Source: Spirochaetales bacterium
Lineage (GTDB): Bacteria > Spirochaetota > Spirochaetia > Treponematales > Treponemataceae
Length of the DNA stretch: 64,000 bases
Assembly (NCBI GenBank): GCA_029098225.1
Contig: JAQXNX010000003.1
Coordinates: 119,203-183,202 of the forward strand
Direction of reading: 5' to 3'
Shown here: positions 10,336 to 18,988 of the stretch, one piece after another
Numbering within the stretch: the stretch's first letter is position 1
Layout: the number at the start of each line of letters is the position of its first letter
Made by a program: the position numbers and the translations under genes
The notes under the pieces: generated by a model
The model's input: the letters and a program-made list of their open reading frames with translations, nothing else
What the model was told of the DNA's origin: nothing
Databases searched by the model: none

Positions 10336-10773
10336 ATGGAACTTTGGGGTTACATTGGAGCTGCTGTTTGTATGGGTATTGCTGCTATAGGTTCAGCAAT
10401 TGGTATTGGAATTGCAGGTCAGGGAGCAATCGGAGCCTGGAAGCGTTGTTATATTAATAACAAACCTGCTCCATTTATTTTGACTGTATTTGCCGGTGCT
10501 CCTCTTACACAGACAATTTACGGCTTCCTTCTTATGAATATTGCAATGAAACCAAAAGTAGCTTCTGGTGATATGACTCCAGGATTTGCTCTTGGTCTTG
10601 GTATTGCTTCTGGTTTGGCTATGTGTTTCTCTGCTATTGCTCAGGGAAAAGCAGGTGCTGCAGCTTCTGATGCACTTGGTGAAACAGGAAAAGGTTTTGC
10701 ACAGTACATCATGGTTGTTGGACTTTGTGAATCTGTAGCATTGTTCGCTATGGTATTCTCATTGATTGCTTAA
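10336..10773 (+). CDS. atpK: V-type ATP synthase subunit K (membrane ring proteolipid)
   Basis: A 145-residue proteolipid with four membrane helices (two hairpins), the duplicated V-type form. The ion-carrying glutamate E132 (GLCESVALFA) is in the last helix only. T58 and Q59 in the second helix (APLTQTIYGF) and Q103 (AIAQGKAGAA) align with residues that bind Na+ in Enterococcus NtpK (T64, Q65, Q110, E139), so the ring may carry Na+. AAAGGAG precedes the ATG. It is the last gene of the operon, followed by a large inverted repeat. Confidence 0.95.
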   Translation: MELWGYIGAAVCMGIAAIGSAIGIGIAGQGAIGAWKRCYINNKPAPFILTVFAGAPLTQTIYGFLLMNIAMKPKVASGDMTPGFALGLGIASGLAMCFSAIAQGKAGAAASDALGETGKGFAQYIMVVGLCESVALFAMVFSLIA

Positions 10774-10793
10774 AAGCAAAGATAACTAACCTG

Positions 10794-10946
10794 AAAAAAT
10801 AAAAACCTGCGGGTCCCAGCGACGGCAAAAAAGGGAATAGGAATCCCCCCAGGTGCCCCGAGAAAAATCTTGCTTCGCTCGATTTTTCTCGACCCGGGGC
10901 CCCCCTTTTCCTTTTCTTGCCTGTGTCCCACAGGTTTTTATTTTTT
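10794..10946. terminator. Large nested inverted repeat closing the ATP synthase operon
   Basis: The outer arms are a perfect 16-bp pair, 10794-10809 (ending AAAAACCTG) with 10931-10946 (starting CAGGTTTTT). An inner perfect 11-bp pair, CGAGAAAAATC at 10859-10869 with GATTTTTCTCG at 10881-10891, is nested inside, with C-rich and G-rich tracts between the levels. The 3' arm ends in a U tract, so it can terminate atpK transcription. The build resembles the nested repeat at 57894-58057. No gene is visible in the 321 bp between atpK and ispG. Confidence 0.6.
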
Positions 10947-11081
10947 AAGGCAAATTCCGTTATTCATCATTAAAAACATAGCTCACTTTTGTGGGTTATA
11001 TAAGCTATGTCATTCCCCGGTGATTCCTGAGTTTATTGAAGGGCTTGTTCGGGGAATCTTTTTTTTAAAGAAGGTATATGA

Positions 11082-11087
11082 TATAAT
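11082..11087 (+). promoter_or_regulatory. TATAAT -10 box seven bases before the ispG ATG
   Basis: A consensus TATAAT is followed by seven bases and then the ATG at 11095. Transcription would begin at or within a base of the start codon, so the ispG message is probably leaderless. No clear -35 hexamer is seen at the usual distance. Confidence 0.45.
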
Positions 11088-11094
11088 ATTTTTT

Positions 11095-12183
11095 ATGAAT
11101 ACAAAAACTGTGACTCTTGGCGGAAAGGGAATAACTAAACAAATAAAAATTGGTGGTGGAGCTCCGGTCAGCGTTCAGACTATGTGGAAAGAGAGTATAA
11201 CAGATCTTTCTTCTAATAATGAAAAGCTGGAACGTATTTTACGAGAGCTCAATGAATTGAGCATGATGGGCTGTGATATTGTCCGCTTTGCAGTTCCTGA
11301 TGTTGAAAGTGCCAAAGGACTTTGCTTGATTGCTGAACGCAGTTCTATGCCCCTTGTTGCAGATATTCATTTTGATTATAAGCTTGCTTTGGAATGTCTA
11401 AAAGGCAATGTTGCCGCTATACGTATTAACCCTGGAAATATAGGTTCAGTTGAAAACATTCGGGCAGTAGTTGAAGGTTGCCGTGAAAATGGTGTAGCCA
11501 TCCGTATCGGAATAAATAGTGGAAGCCTTCCTCAGGATCTTCAGCAAAGAATTATGAATGGTGAGCTTTCTCGTTCACAAGGCCTTTGTGAAACTGCAGT
11601 TCGGGAAGCTTCTGTATTCGAAGATTTAAATTTTGAACAGTACGTTGTGAGCATGAAATCAAGTGATGTAAAAGAAACTATTGAATGCAATAGATTTTAT
11701 GCACAAAAATATAATAATCCGCTTCATTTAGGTGTTACAGAAGCCGGTCCGCTTGTCGGTGGATTAATTAAGTCATCTATTGCTTTTTCTACGTTATTGA
11801 ATGAGGGAATTGGCGATACAATAAGAGTAAGTCTTTCTTCTTCTGCGCAAAATGAAGTTCTTGCAGGGGTAAATATTTTAAAAGAATGCGGAAAAAGAAA
11901 TAAGGGGGTAACCTTAGTTAGTTGTCCACGTTGTGGAAGAATTGGATTTGATGTTCATTCATTTGTAGATCGATGGCAGAATCGTTTATTGGCAATGGAT
12001 AAAAATATAACTGTTGCTGTTATGGGCTGTGTAGTAAATGGCCCGGGGGAAGGCCGGCATGCAGATCTTGGAATTGCCGGAACCGGCGAAAAAGCAATAA
12101 TTTTTAAAAAAGGTAAAATAGTACGAACAATTGATGCGAAAGATGCCGATAAAGTATTTGAAGAAGAAATTAATTCATTATAG
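11095..12183 (+). CDS. ispG: 4-hydroxy-3-methylbut-2-enyl diphosphate synthase
   Basis: A 362-residue GcpE/IspG enzyme of the MEP isoprenoid pathway. It converts methylerythritol cyclodiphosphate to HMBPP using a [4Fe-4S] cluster. Diagnostic blocks are PVSVQTMWKESITD at the N-terminus, IRINPGNIGS, and the C-terminal cluster region SCPRCGRIGFDV and AVMGCVVNGPGEG, which together supply the ligand cysteines. An upstream in-frame extension back to 10870 runs through the terminator and is rejected. No ribosome-binding site is close; the TATAAT seven bases upstream suggests leaderless translation. Confidence 0.95.
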   Translation: MNTKTVTLGGKGITKQIKIGGGAPVSVQTMWKESITDLSSNNEKLERILRELNELSMMGCDIVRFAVPDVESAKGLCLIAERSSMPLVADIHFDYKLALECLKGNVAAIRINPGNIGSVENIRAVVEGCRENGVAIRIGINSGSLPQDLQQRIMNGELSRSQGLCETAVREASVFEDLNFEQYVVSMKSSDVKETIECNRFYAQKYNNPLHLGVTEAGPLVGGLIKSSIAFSTLLNEGIGDTIRVSLSSSAQNEVLAGVNILKECGKRNKGVTLVSCPRCGRIGFDVHSFVDRWQNRLLAMDKNITVAVMGCVVNGPGEGRHADLGIAGTGEKAIIFKKGKIVRTIDAKDADKVFEEEINSL

Positions 12184-12199
12184 GATTTTAGGTTAATAA

Positions 12200-13291
12200 A
12201 TGAAAAAATTTTTTATTATTGCTTTAATATTTTCCTTATCATTCAGCATTTTTTGCAAAGAACGAATTACTTTAAATGACACTTTAATTAGCTATAGAAA
12301 TGCAATAACAGAATTTGATAATCAAAATTATGGACTTTCATTAAAATATTGTGAAGAAGCTATTTTATACCGCAGACAGCTTATTGACTTCCAGATAGAA
12401 ACTTTAAAGAATTCTTTGGGTGCTAACAGAGTTCGTGCTGTTGGAGATAAGATTGATGATGTTTTAAAAATTCTGAATGAAAGAAAAGAAACAGAAAGTA
12501 TTTCCATTATAAATTATTATATTAGAAAATTCGGAATTGAACGCTTTGATAATTCAATTTCTAACCTTCAGAAATTTATTGAATCTTCTAAAACATTCCC
12601 TGAGGTTCATAAATTAATGGGAGATATTTACCAGCTTGAAGGTGAATATGAATTTGCAGAAGAATATTATCTTTCGGCACTTTCTAATGCTTCTGTACTT
12701 GATGTTCCCGAAGAAAAGTATGAAATTTTATACAATCTGGCAGAATTAAGCAGACTTCAGGGGGATTTTAATGAGATGGAAATTCGTCTGTTAAATATTC
12801 TTACAGAAGATTCAAATTATAAAGATTCTGCTTTAATAAATTCAATGAAAAATACAATAGCTGCAAATAGAAAAGATTCAGTTGAAAAATTATTTAAATT
12901 ATATAGAGCTGATTCATTTAAATGTATAAAGGCGTATAATATTTTGTGTGATTATTATTATTCTGTTTCTGAAAAAGAACGGGCATTATCCTTTGCAGCT
13001 TTAAGTGTTATTACCAGCTTTACAAATATATGCGAAAGTATTGAGTCAAGAAGTTCAGTTTATGAATATGAGAATTTGGAAAAATTCTTTCAGGAATGTT
13101 CATTTTATGAAGATATTATAGAATGGGGAAATGATAACGGAGTTTGGGAAAGCTTTAATAATCTTGCCAAAATATGTATAGAAACTGGAAATAAAGTTTT
13201 TGCCAGAGAATTGCTTAATTCTTTAGCTCAATTTTCTCCTGTTGTTTACTGGCAGAAGGATGCTGTTTTAATGCTTGAAAATCTTGATTAA
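12200..13291 (+). CDS. Secreted TPR-repeat protein
   Basis: A 363-residue protein with a signal peptide (MKKFFIIALIFSLSFSIFC); the cysteine at position 19 is followed by Lys, so lipidation is possible but the lipobox is poor. The remainder is helical and contains tetratricopeptide-like pairs, clearest at HKLMGDIYQLEGEYEFAEEY and LYNLAELSRLQGDFNEME. TPR proteins are protein-binding scaffolds, here in the periplasm or at the outer membrane. It follows ispG by 16 bp. It ends tail-to-tail with the next gene, sharing 4 bp. The specific role is unknown. Confidence 0.75.
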   Translation: MKKFFIIALIFSLSFSIFCKERITLNDTLISYRNAITEFDNQNYGLSLKYCEEAILYRRQLIDFQIETLKNSLGANRVRAVGDKIDDVLKILNERKETESISIINYYIRKFGIERFDNSISNLQKFIESSKTFPEVHKLMGDIYQLEGEYEFAEEYYLSALSNASVLDVPEEKYEILYNLAELSRLQGDFNEMEIRLLNILTEDSNYKDSALINSMKNTIAANRKDSVEKLFKLYRADSFKCIKAYNILCDYYYSVSEKERALSFAALSVITSFTNICESIESRSSVYEYENLEKFFQECSFYEDIIEWGNDNGVWESFNNLAKICIETGNKVFARELLNSLAQFSPVVYWQKDAVLMLENLD

Positions 13292-14748
13292 TAAGCGCCT
13301 TTGCCAATAAGAACAACCCAAACTGTTTTGATTAATATCCACATATCAAGCCATATTGACCAGTTTTGAATATAATAGGTGTCATATATAATTCTTTCTT
13401 CATAGCCTGTATCGGAACGGCCTGATATCTGCCACATACCGGTAAGTCCTGGTGGAACAGAAAGAACGAAGTCTTTATATTTTCCATATTTAACAAGCTC
13501 TGGTTCGGTTACCGGGCGAGGACCAACAAGACTCATTTGTCCTGTTATAATATTCCAAAGCTGTGGAAGCTCATCTAAACTGGTTTTTCTTAAGAATTTT
13601 CCAAACTTTGTAATTCTTGGATCATCAATAAATTTTCGATCTTTTTCCCATTCTTCTCTTCTTACCGGATCATTTTTCAATATTTCTTCCAGAATTTCCT
13701 GGGAATTTATGCACATTGAACGGAATTTCCAGCATTTAATTTCTTTTCCATTTTTTCCAATTCTTGTGTGTGCATAAAAAACCGGGCCTTTAGAAGTGAA
13801 TTTAACTAAAAGTGAAATAAGAATTACAACAGGAATTACAATTGGAGTAAATAGAAGAATTATAACAATGTCCAGCAGTCTTTTTAATATTACATTTGTT
13901 TTAAAGGTGAGGTTATGTGTAGAGGCAAATCCTATAATTCCATCTATGTCTTTAAGCTGTTGTGTAGAAGTAAATGTATTCTGATTTTTAGAAATTGTAG
14001 TTGTATAACGATATGAGCTCATTATCTGACTCATTTCGCCTCTATAATCACATATAATAGCCTGTTTTATATTGTATTTTTTTATAATGTCAAATATATC
14101 CTGTCTTGGTGGATAAACTGGAATGCCTTTATATTCATATGGTTCTTCTGTTCCGGAATCTATGATAATTGCCGGATGGTAACCAAGATATTTTTTATTG
14201 ATTAGCTTTGTAATTATAAAATCTGCTGAATTTTTATGAGTATAAATAACTGCAGGAACTCCCCACCATTTAAATAAACTGAAAAAATGTTTAAAACCTT
14301 CCCTGAATGCAGGCAGTAAAATAGATGCAATAAAAATTGCGAGAATGAATGCAATTATTACGGCAAAGTCTTCTGAATCATCAATCATGAATTTTGCGAC
14401 TTTACCATCCTTTGAATTTGAATAAAGAACAGTTGCAATAATTGCAGAAAAACCAAAAAGAACACTGTAAAAGAATTTTTTTAGTTCCTCTGTTGGTGGA
14501 TTCATAATACCGGGATACATTCCAATGCAAATGAACAACATAAGAATGAATGGTATATAAACAGAAAAGTTTATGAATGAACGAAAATTAATATCATTTT
14601 TAAAGAACAGATTTACAATAAAAAAGCTTAATCCAATACTGATTATTAAGAAAAGTGCATCTATAAAAAAAAGCGAAAGTCCACTTAAAAAAGAACTTGT
14701 ACGAGGATAATTTATTTTCAAATATTTATGTAAATCAGTTTCGCTCAT
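13288..14748 (-). CDS. Polyprenyl-phosphate sugar-1-phosphate transferase
   Basis: A 486-residue membrane enzyme of the WbaP/exopolysaccharide polyprenyl glycosylphosphotransferase type, which starts assembly of a surface glycan by moving a sugar-1-phosphate onto undecaprenyl phosphate. The N-terminus has about five membrane helices (residues 20-165), the middle is a Rossmann-like cytoplasmic domain, and the C-terminus (about 285-486) is the catalytic bacterial sugar transferase domain with KFTSKGPVFYAHTRIGKNGK, KFRSM, DELPQLWNII and GQMSLVGPRP. The sugar cannot be told from sequence. No other glycan genes lie next to it. Confidence 0.88.
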   Translation of the reverse strand: MSETDLHKYLKINYPRTSSFLSGLSLFFIDALFLIISIGLSFFIVNLFFKNDINFRSFINFSVYIPFILMLFICIGMYPGIMNPPTEELKKFFYSVLFGFSAIIATVLYSNSKDGKVAKFMIDDSEDFAVIIAFILAIFIASILLPAFREGFKHFFSLFKWWGVPAVIYTHKNSADFIITKLINKKYLGYHPAIIIDSGTEEPYEYKGIPVYPPRQDIFDIIKKYNIKQAIICDYRGEMSQIMSSYRYTTTISKNQNTFTSTQQLKDIDGIIGFASTHNLTFKTNVILKRLLDIVIILLFTPIVIPVVILISLLVKFTSKGPVFYAHTRIGKNGKEIKCWKFRSMCINSQEILEEILKNDPVRREEWEKDRKFIDDPRITKFGKFLRKTSLDELPQLWNIITGQMSLVGPRPVTEPELVKYGKYKDFVLSVPPGLTGMWQISGRSDTGYEERIIYDTYYIQNWSIWLDMWILIKTVWVVLIGKGAY

Positions 14749-14793
14749 ATGTTTACTATAAAAAAGGAAAAGCTATGCAGCTTACGGACTACA

Positions 14794-14818
14794 GCTGGTT
14801 TTTGCATTGCAAAAACCA
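14794..14818 (-). terminator. Hairpin after fumC
   Basis: CTGGTTTTTGC and GCAAAAACCAG form an 11-bp stem with a three-base loop in the 83-bp gap between fumC and the sugar transferase, both on the minus strand. It could end fumC transcription or be a pause site, since it lacks a long U tract on that strand. Confidence 0.4.
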
Positions 14819-14831
14819 GCCTGAAATTTCC

Positions 14832-16217
14832 TTATTGTGGGAAAGCCATTTTCTCTGGTTTAAAAATCTTATCAAACTCTGCTGCTGTGAGGAAGCCGAG
14901 TTCTACGCAGGCATCTTTAAGACTGATGTTTTCATCAAAGGCCTTATGTGCAGTTTTTGCTGCGTTTTCATAGCCGATATATGGATTCAATGCTGTTACA
15001 AGCATCAAAGAGTTATAAAGGTTATGATGCATTTTGTCTTTGTTAGCCTTGATTCCAACAGCACAATTCTTGTTGAAGCTGAGCATAGCCTCTGCAAGAA
15101 GGCGGGCAGACTGAATGAAGTTGTATGCGATTACAGGCATAAATACGTTCAGTTCAAAGTTACCCTGGCTTGCGGCAAAACCGATTGCGGCATCGTTACC
15201 CATTACCTGAACAGCAACCATAGTAACTGCTTCGCACTGTGTTGGGTTTACCTTTCCCGGCATGATTGATGAACCTGGTTCATTTTCAGGAATGTGGATT
15301 TCTCCAAGACCGTCACGAGGGCCGCTTGCTAACCAGCGAACATCGTTGGCAATCTTCATCATATCTGCGGCCAGAGCCTTGATTGCTCCGTGAGCGTATA
15401 CCAATTCGTCTTTTGATGTGAGGGCATGGAACTTGTTAGGTGCAGTTACGAACTTTTTACCTGTGAGTTCGCTTACACATTCAGCAACCTTTTTGTCAAA
15501 GCCTTTTGGTGTGTTGAGTCCGGTTCCTACAGCTGTACCACCGAGAGCGAGCTGCTTGAGGAATGGAAGTGAAGACTGAAGCATTTTTTTATCCTGTTCA
15601 AGGGATGTTCTCCAGCCAGAAATTTCCTGACCGAAAGAAATAGGTACTGCGTCCTGAAGGTGAGTACGTCCAGACTTAACAATCTTCATATTTTCTTTTT
15701 CGAGCTTTTTGAAGGTCTCTACAAGAGTATCAATTGCAGGGAAAAGCTTGTCTTCAATTGCATATACTGCAGAAATGTGAAGGGCAGTAGGGAAGGTGTC
15801 ATTTGAAGACTGGCTCATGTTGATGTCATCGTTTGGATGGCAGATTTTCTTTCCTGCAATTTCGTTAGCGCGGTTAGCGATAACTTCGTTTGCATTCATG
15901 TTGCTCTGTGTACCAGAACCTGTCTGCCATACAACGAGAGGGAAGTGGTCGTTGAGTTTACCGGCAATTACTTCGTCACAAGCCTTTTTGATAGCGTTGA
16001 GCTTTTCTTTTGTCATTTTTTCAGGCTTGAGTGCGTTGTTTGCCATAGCGGCTGCCTTTTTGAGGTAACCGAAAGCCTTTGTTATTTCACGTGGCATTGT
16101 TTCAATGCCAACACCAATTTCGAAGTTTTCGTGGCTGCGTTCTGTCTGTGCTCCCCAGTATTTATCTGCAGGAACCTTTACTTCGCCCATTGAGTCATGT
16201 TCAATTTTGTATTCCAT
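14832..16217 (-). CDS. fumC: Fumarate hydratase, class II
   Basis: A 461-residue iron-independent fumarase that interconverts malate and fumarate. The superfamily signature [15 protein letters not shown] is present, with [11 protein letters not shown] and [17 protein letters not shown], which carry active-site residues of the fumarase/aspartase fold. The start at 16217 ([16 protein letters not shown]) is chosen because AAGGAAAAT precedes it; a longer frame to 16277 runs into an intergenic inverted repeat. It lies 113 bp downstream of an LDH/MDH-family gene on the same strand; together they could run oxaloacetate to malate to fumarate. Confidence 0.95.
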   Translation of the reverse strand: MEYKIEHDSMGEVKVPADKYWGAQTERSHENFEIGVGIETMPREITKAFGYLKKAAAMANNALKPEKMTKEKLNAIKKACDEVIAGKLNDHFPLVVWQTGSGTQSNMNANEVIANRANEIAGKKICHPNDDINMSQSSNDTFPTALHISAVYAIEDKLFPAIDTLVETFKKLEKENMKIVKSGRTHLQDAVPISFGQEISGWRTSLEQDKKMLQSSLPFLKQLALGGTAVGTGLNTPKGFDKKVAECVSELTGKKFVTAPNKFHALTSKDELVYAHGAIKALAADMMKIANDVRWLASGPRDGLGEIHIPENEPGSSIMPGKVNPTQCEAVTMVAVQVMGNDAAIGFAASQGNFELNVFMPVIAYNFIQSARLLAEAMLSFNKNCAVGIKANKDKMHHNLYNSLMLVTALNPYIGYENAAKTAHKAFDENISLKDACVELGFLTAAEFDKIFKPEKMAFPQ

Positions 16218-16247
16218 AATATTTTCCTTAAAATAGTAACAGGATTT

Positions 16248-16316
16248 ACAAGATGTACAGGATGTTAAAGATAACAAAAAAAAATTATAATATCTTTTAT
16301 ATCCTGTTTATCTTGT
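16248..16316. repeat. Imperfect inverted repeat between fumC and the dehydrogenase gene
   Basis: ACAAGATGTACAGGAT (16248-16263) is nearly mirrored by ATCCTGTTTATCTTGT (16301-16316), two mismatches in 16 bp, around an A+T-rich core. It lies in the 113-bp gap between two minus-strand genes. It could terminate the dehydrogenase transcript or shape a fumC leader. The sequence does not decide. Confidence 0.4.
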
Positions 16317-16330
16317 TTATTTATTTTATA

Positions 16331-17272
16331 TTAAAAGTTTACCTGTTTAATAACGTCTTTGAGGCAGTCTGCGCTGTGGCGGAGAGACTCAACTTCTGCA
16401 TCTGTAAGAGGTGCTTCAATGCGGCCCTTAATTCCGTTTCCACCGATAACAGTTGGAATAGAAAGACATACATCTTTAATTCCATATTCTCCATCGAGCA
16501 TTGTAGAAATTGTAAGAACTGAATCTGTGTCGTAGTTCAAAGCTTCGCAGAGAGTAGCAGTTGTTACACCAATTGCGTAATTTGTACATTTCTTTGCAGC
16601 AATAATGATTCCGCCAGACTTGCGGATATAGTCTTCAACGTCATTCTTGTCAAAATCCGGGAGCTTTGGTCCGCGGTAAGATTTTGCAAATGAATCTACA
16701 GGGATAGATCCGATATTTGCGAGAGACCAAGGTACGAAAGATGAATCTCCGTGTTCTCCGAATACATAACCGTGTACATTTTCCTGTGCTACCTTATATG
16801 TTTCTGCAATGCGGGCACGGAAACGGGCTGTATCAAGCATTGTCCCTGTACCAAAAATTCTGTTTGCAGGAATTCCGGAAGTTTTTACAAACTGATATGT
16901 AAGAATATCAACTGGGTTTGCTACAATAACGTAAAGAGCGTTAGGAGCTGCCTTAGTAATCTGAGGAATAACAGATTTAGTAATGTCTACGTTTGTCTGT
17001 GTAAGATCAAGACGAGACTGTCCTGGTTTACGGCCTACACCGGAAGTAAATACGACGATATCAGATCCTTTTGCATCTTCATAGTCTCCGTCGTGAACAT
17101 AAACAGGACCAATAAATGGAGTTCCCTGGCGGATATCCATTGCTTCTCCCATTGCCTTTTCTTTAATGATGTCGATGATGACGATTTCTGAAGCAATCTG
17201 TTTCAGAGTAAGAGCATAGGCAACTGTTGAACCAACCTGTCCTGCACCGATGATAGTAATTTTTCTTGACAT
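16331..17272 (-). CDS. LDH-like malate dehydrogenase or L-lactate dehydrogenase
   Basis: A 313-residue NAD-dependent 2-hydroxyacid dehydrogenase. The Rossmann motif GAGQVGS is at residues 9-15, VANPVDILTY is the cofactor/substrate loop and GEHGDSSFVPWS holds the catalytic histidine. Overall it looks like LDH. At the specificity position (Gln102 in LDH, Arg102 in MDH) the mobile loop VGRKPGQSRLDL has Arg, six residues before the conserved loop arginine. That favours oxaloacetate/malate, as in LDH-like MDHs. Fumarase next door agrees. AGGAGACAG precedes the ATG. The family call is certain; the substrate is not. Confidence 0.85.
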   Translation of the reverse strand: MSRKITIIGAGQVGSTVAYALTLKQIASEIVIIDIIKEKAMGEAMDIRQGTPFIGPVYVHDGDYEDAKGSDIVVFTSGVGRKPGQSRLDLTQTNVDITKSVIPQITKAAPNALYVIVANPVDILTYQFVKTSGIPANRIFGTGTMLDTARFRARIAETYKVAQENVHGYVFGEHGDSSFVPWSLANIGSIPVDSFAKSYRGPKLPDFDKNDVEDYIRKSGGIIIAAKKCTNYAIGVTTATLCEALNYDTDSVLTISTMLDGEYGIKDVCLSIPTVIGGNGIKGRIEAPLTDAEVESLRHSADCLKDVIKQVNF

Positions 17273-17400
17273 ATTTCTGTCTCCTGTGAAATTTGTTACG
17301 AAAGCATTGTCAGCTTTTCATTCTTCTTCTATTTATATCTTTATAAGTATAATCTAATAATTGATTTTTGTTAATACTTTTCCCTCCTTATAAATAATGA

Positions 17401-17406
17401 TATTAT
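17401..17406 (+). promoter_or_regulatory. Possible -10 box six bases before the hydrogenase ATG
   Basis: TATTAT is followed by six bases and the ATG at 17413. No ribosome-binding site is visible, so a leaderless transcript is possible. The -35 region is not convincing. Confidence 0.35.
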
Positions 17407-17412
17407 TATGGA

Positions 17413-18864
17413 ATGAATATAAATAATAACGCCACGAATGTTAAAAGAGAGCTTCTTGTCCGTATAGCAAAATTACAGCTGGATGGTGAACTTGATTCAA
17501 GAAAAATAAATAAAATTCCTACAGAAATGCGTCCTGCTTCTGCAGCACCAATCGGTTGTTGTATCTATCATGATCGAGAATTGCTTCGTATGAGAATTCT
17601 TGCACGTATGGGAATTTCTGTAGAAAATTATAATGATATAAATGATCTGGATGATTATGCCCGTGAAGCTCTTGGGCGGGAAAAGCCAACCTGGCCAATG
17701 ATTACTGTTTTACATGAGGCTTGTAATGGTTGTGTAAAACAGAATTTTATGGTTACTAATGCCTGTCAGGGATGTTTTGCACGACCGTGTATGATGAACT
17801 GCCCGAAGAAGGCTATTCATATTATTCATCATGCACATATTGATGCTCAAAAATGTATACATTGTGGCCTTTGTGAACAGAACTGTCCTTATCATGCAAT
17901 TATTAAAATTACTGTTCCATGTGAGGCAGCCTGTCCTGTTGGTGCAATTTCAAAAGGTGAAGACGGTCACGAAGTAATAGATTTTCATAAATGTATATAT
18001 TGTGGAAAGTGTATGAGTGAGTGTCCGTTTGGAGCTATGATGGATAAGAGTCAGCTTGTTGATGTTATAAAACATATTATGGCTGGGAAACGCGTTAGTG
18101 TAATGTATGCGCCTTCTATTGCTTCTCAATTTAAGTGTAGTGCCGGTCAGCTTGAGCGAGGCTTTGAACAGCTGGGCTTTACGACAATATATGAAGTTGC
18201 AGCAGGTGCAGATATTACTGCAGACAGAGAGGCCGCTGAGTTTACAGAACGAATGAAGCGTGGTGACAAGCTTATGACAACAAGCTGCTGTTCTGCTTAT
18301 GTGCGTGCTGTACATATTCATGTTCCGGATCTTGATTCATGTGTAAGCGAAACAAGAAGCCCTATGCATTATACAGCAGAGCTTGCCAAAAAAGATGATC
18401 CTGACTGTGTAACAGTTTTTGTAGGACCTTGTCTTGCAAAAAGACGTGAAGGTTTTGATGATGATTTTGTAGATTATGTAATTACCGCTGAAGAGCTTTC
18501 TGCTTTTTTTGAGGCAAAAGGAATAAATGTTTCTAAGCTTGAACCTTTAGAGAAAAATGAAGTACCAAGTTCCAGCGGAAGAAATTTTGCAAGAAGCGGA
18601 GGTGTGGCAGAAGCTGTAAGATGTCGACTTGCTGATCCTTCGATTTTAAAGCTTGATGTTATTAATGGTCTGAATAAAGAAGGTATGAAGAAACTGAAAT
18701 ATTATGGGGACATTAATGCCGGTCGTATTGAGTCAAAAGAAGGTGATGGAAATCTTGTAGAAGTTATGAGCTGCGAGGGTGGTTGTGTAGCAGGACCTTG
18801 TGTTGTTCAAAAAATAAATATTGCAAATATTCAGCTCGATAAATATGTAAAGGAAGGAAAGTAA
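17413..18864 (+). CDS. Monomeric [FeFe] hydrogenase (group B-like)
   Basis: A 483-residue iron-only hydrogenase that makes or uses H2. The N-terminal part has a Cys-rich segment and two ferredoxin-type clusters (CIHCGLCEQNCPYH about 153-166, CIYCGKCMSECPFG about 195-208). The H-cluster domain follows, with L1 TTSCCSAYV, L2 VGPCLAKRREG and L3 EVMSCEGGC. These are shorter and more variant than in group A enzymes; in L1, Ser takes the place of the usual Pro. No HydE/F/G maturases are in the window. It is single-gene, flanked by a repeat-rich gap. Confidence 0.9.
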   Translation: MNINNNATNVKRELLVRIAKLQLDGELDSRKINKIPTEMRPASAAPIGCCIYHDRELLRMRILARMGISVENYNDINDLDDYAREALGREKPTWPMITVLHEACNGCVKQNFMVTNACQGCFARPCMMNCPKKAIHIIHHAHIDAQKCIHCGLCEQNCPYHAIIKITVPCEAACPVGAISKGEDGHEVIDFHKCIYCGKCMSECPFGAMMDKSQLVDVIKHIMAGKRVSVMYAPSIASQFKCSAGQLERGFEQLGFTTIYEVAAGADITADREAAEFTERMKRGDKLMTTSCCSAYVRAVHIHVPDLDSCVSETRSPMHYTAELAKKDDPDCVTVFVGPCLAKRREGFDDDFVDYVITAEELSAFFEAKGINVSKLEPLEKNEVPSSSGRNFARSGGVAEAVRCRLADPSILKLDVINGLNKEGMKKLKYYGDINAGRIESKEGDGNLVEVMSCEGGCVAGPCVVQKINIANIQLDKYVKEGK

Positions 18865-18867
18865 TTT

Positions 18868-18985
18868 TTCTGCGTTAGCGATTGGAGCCACACCGAAGGT
18901 GGCCTCCTGCGTAGAAGGAGGCTGAAGCGAAAGCGGAATGGCGGAAAGCGCGACCGCTCGTGAAACGAGCGGTAACGTCCTGTTT
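18868..18985. repeat. Run of three G+C-rich hairpins
   Basis: Between the hydrogenase and the radical SAM gene lie stacked hairpins: GAGCCAC/GTGGCCTC, CCTCC/GGAGG, and a perfect 9-bp stem ACCGCTCGT (18953-18961) with ACGAGCGGT (18965-18973). The surrounding words (GCGAAAGCGGAA and similar) recur in the repeat-rich stretch near 58250-58400 and in the 29250 gap, so this looks like a dispersed intergenic repeat type. It may also act as a terminator. Confidence 0.5.
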
Positions 18986-18988
18986 TTT

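Noticed and set aside
10870..11094. N-terminal extension of ispG
   Set aside because: The open frame runs back through the terminator and G+C-rich repeat; IspG proteins start at the MNTKTVTL position.
18938..18988. N-terminal extension of the radical SAM gene
   Set aside because: It would be encoded by the hairpin repeats and adds residues not typical of the family.
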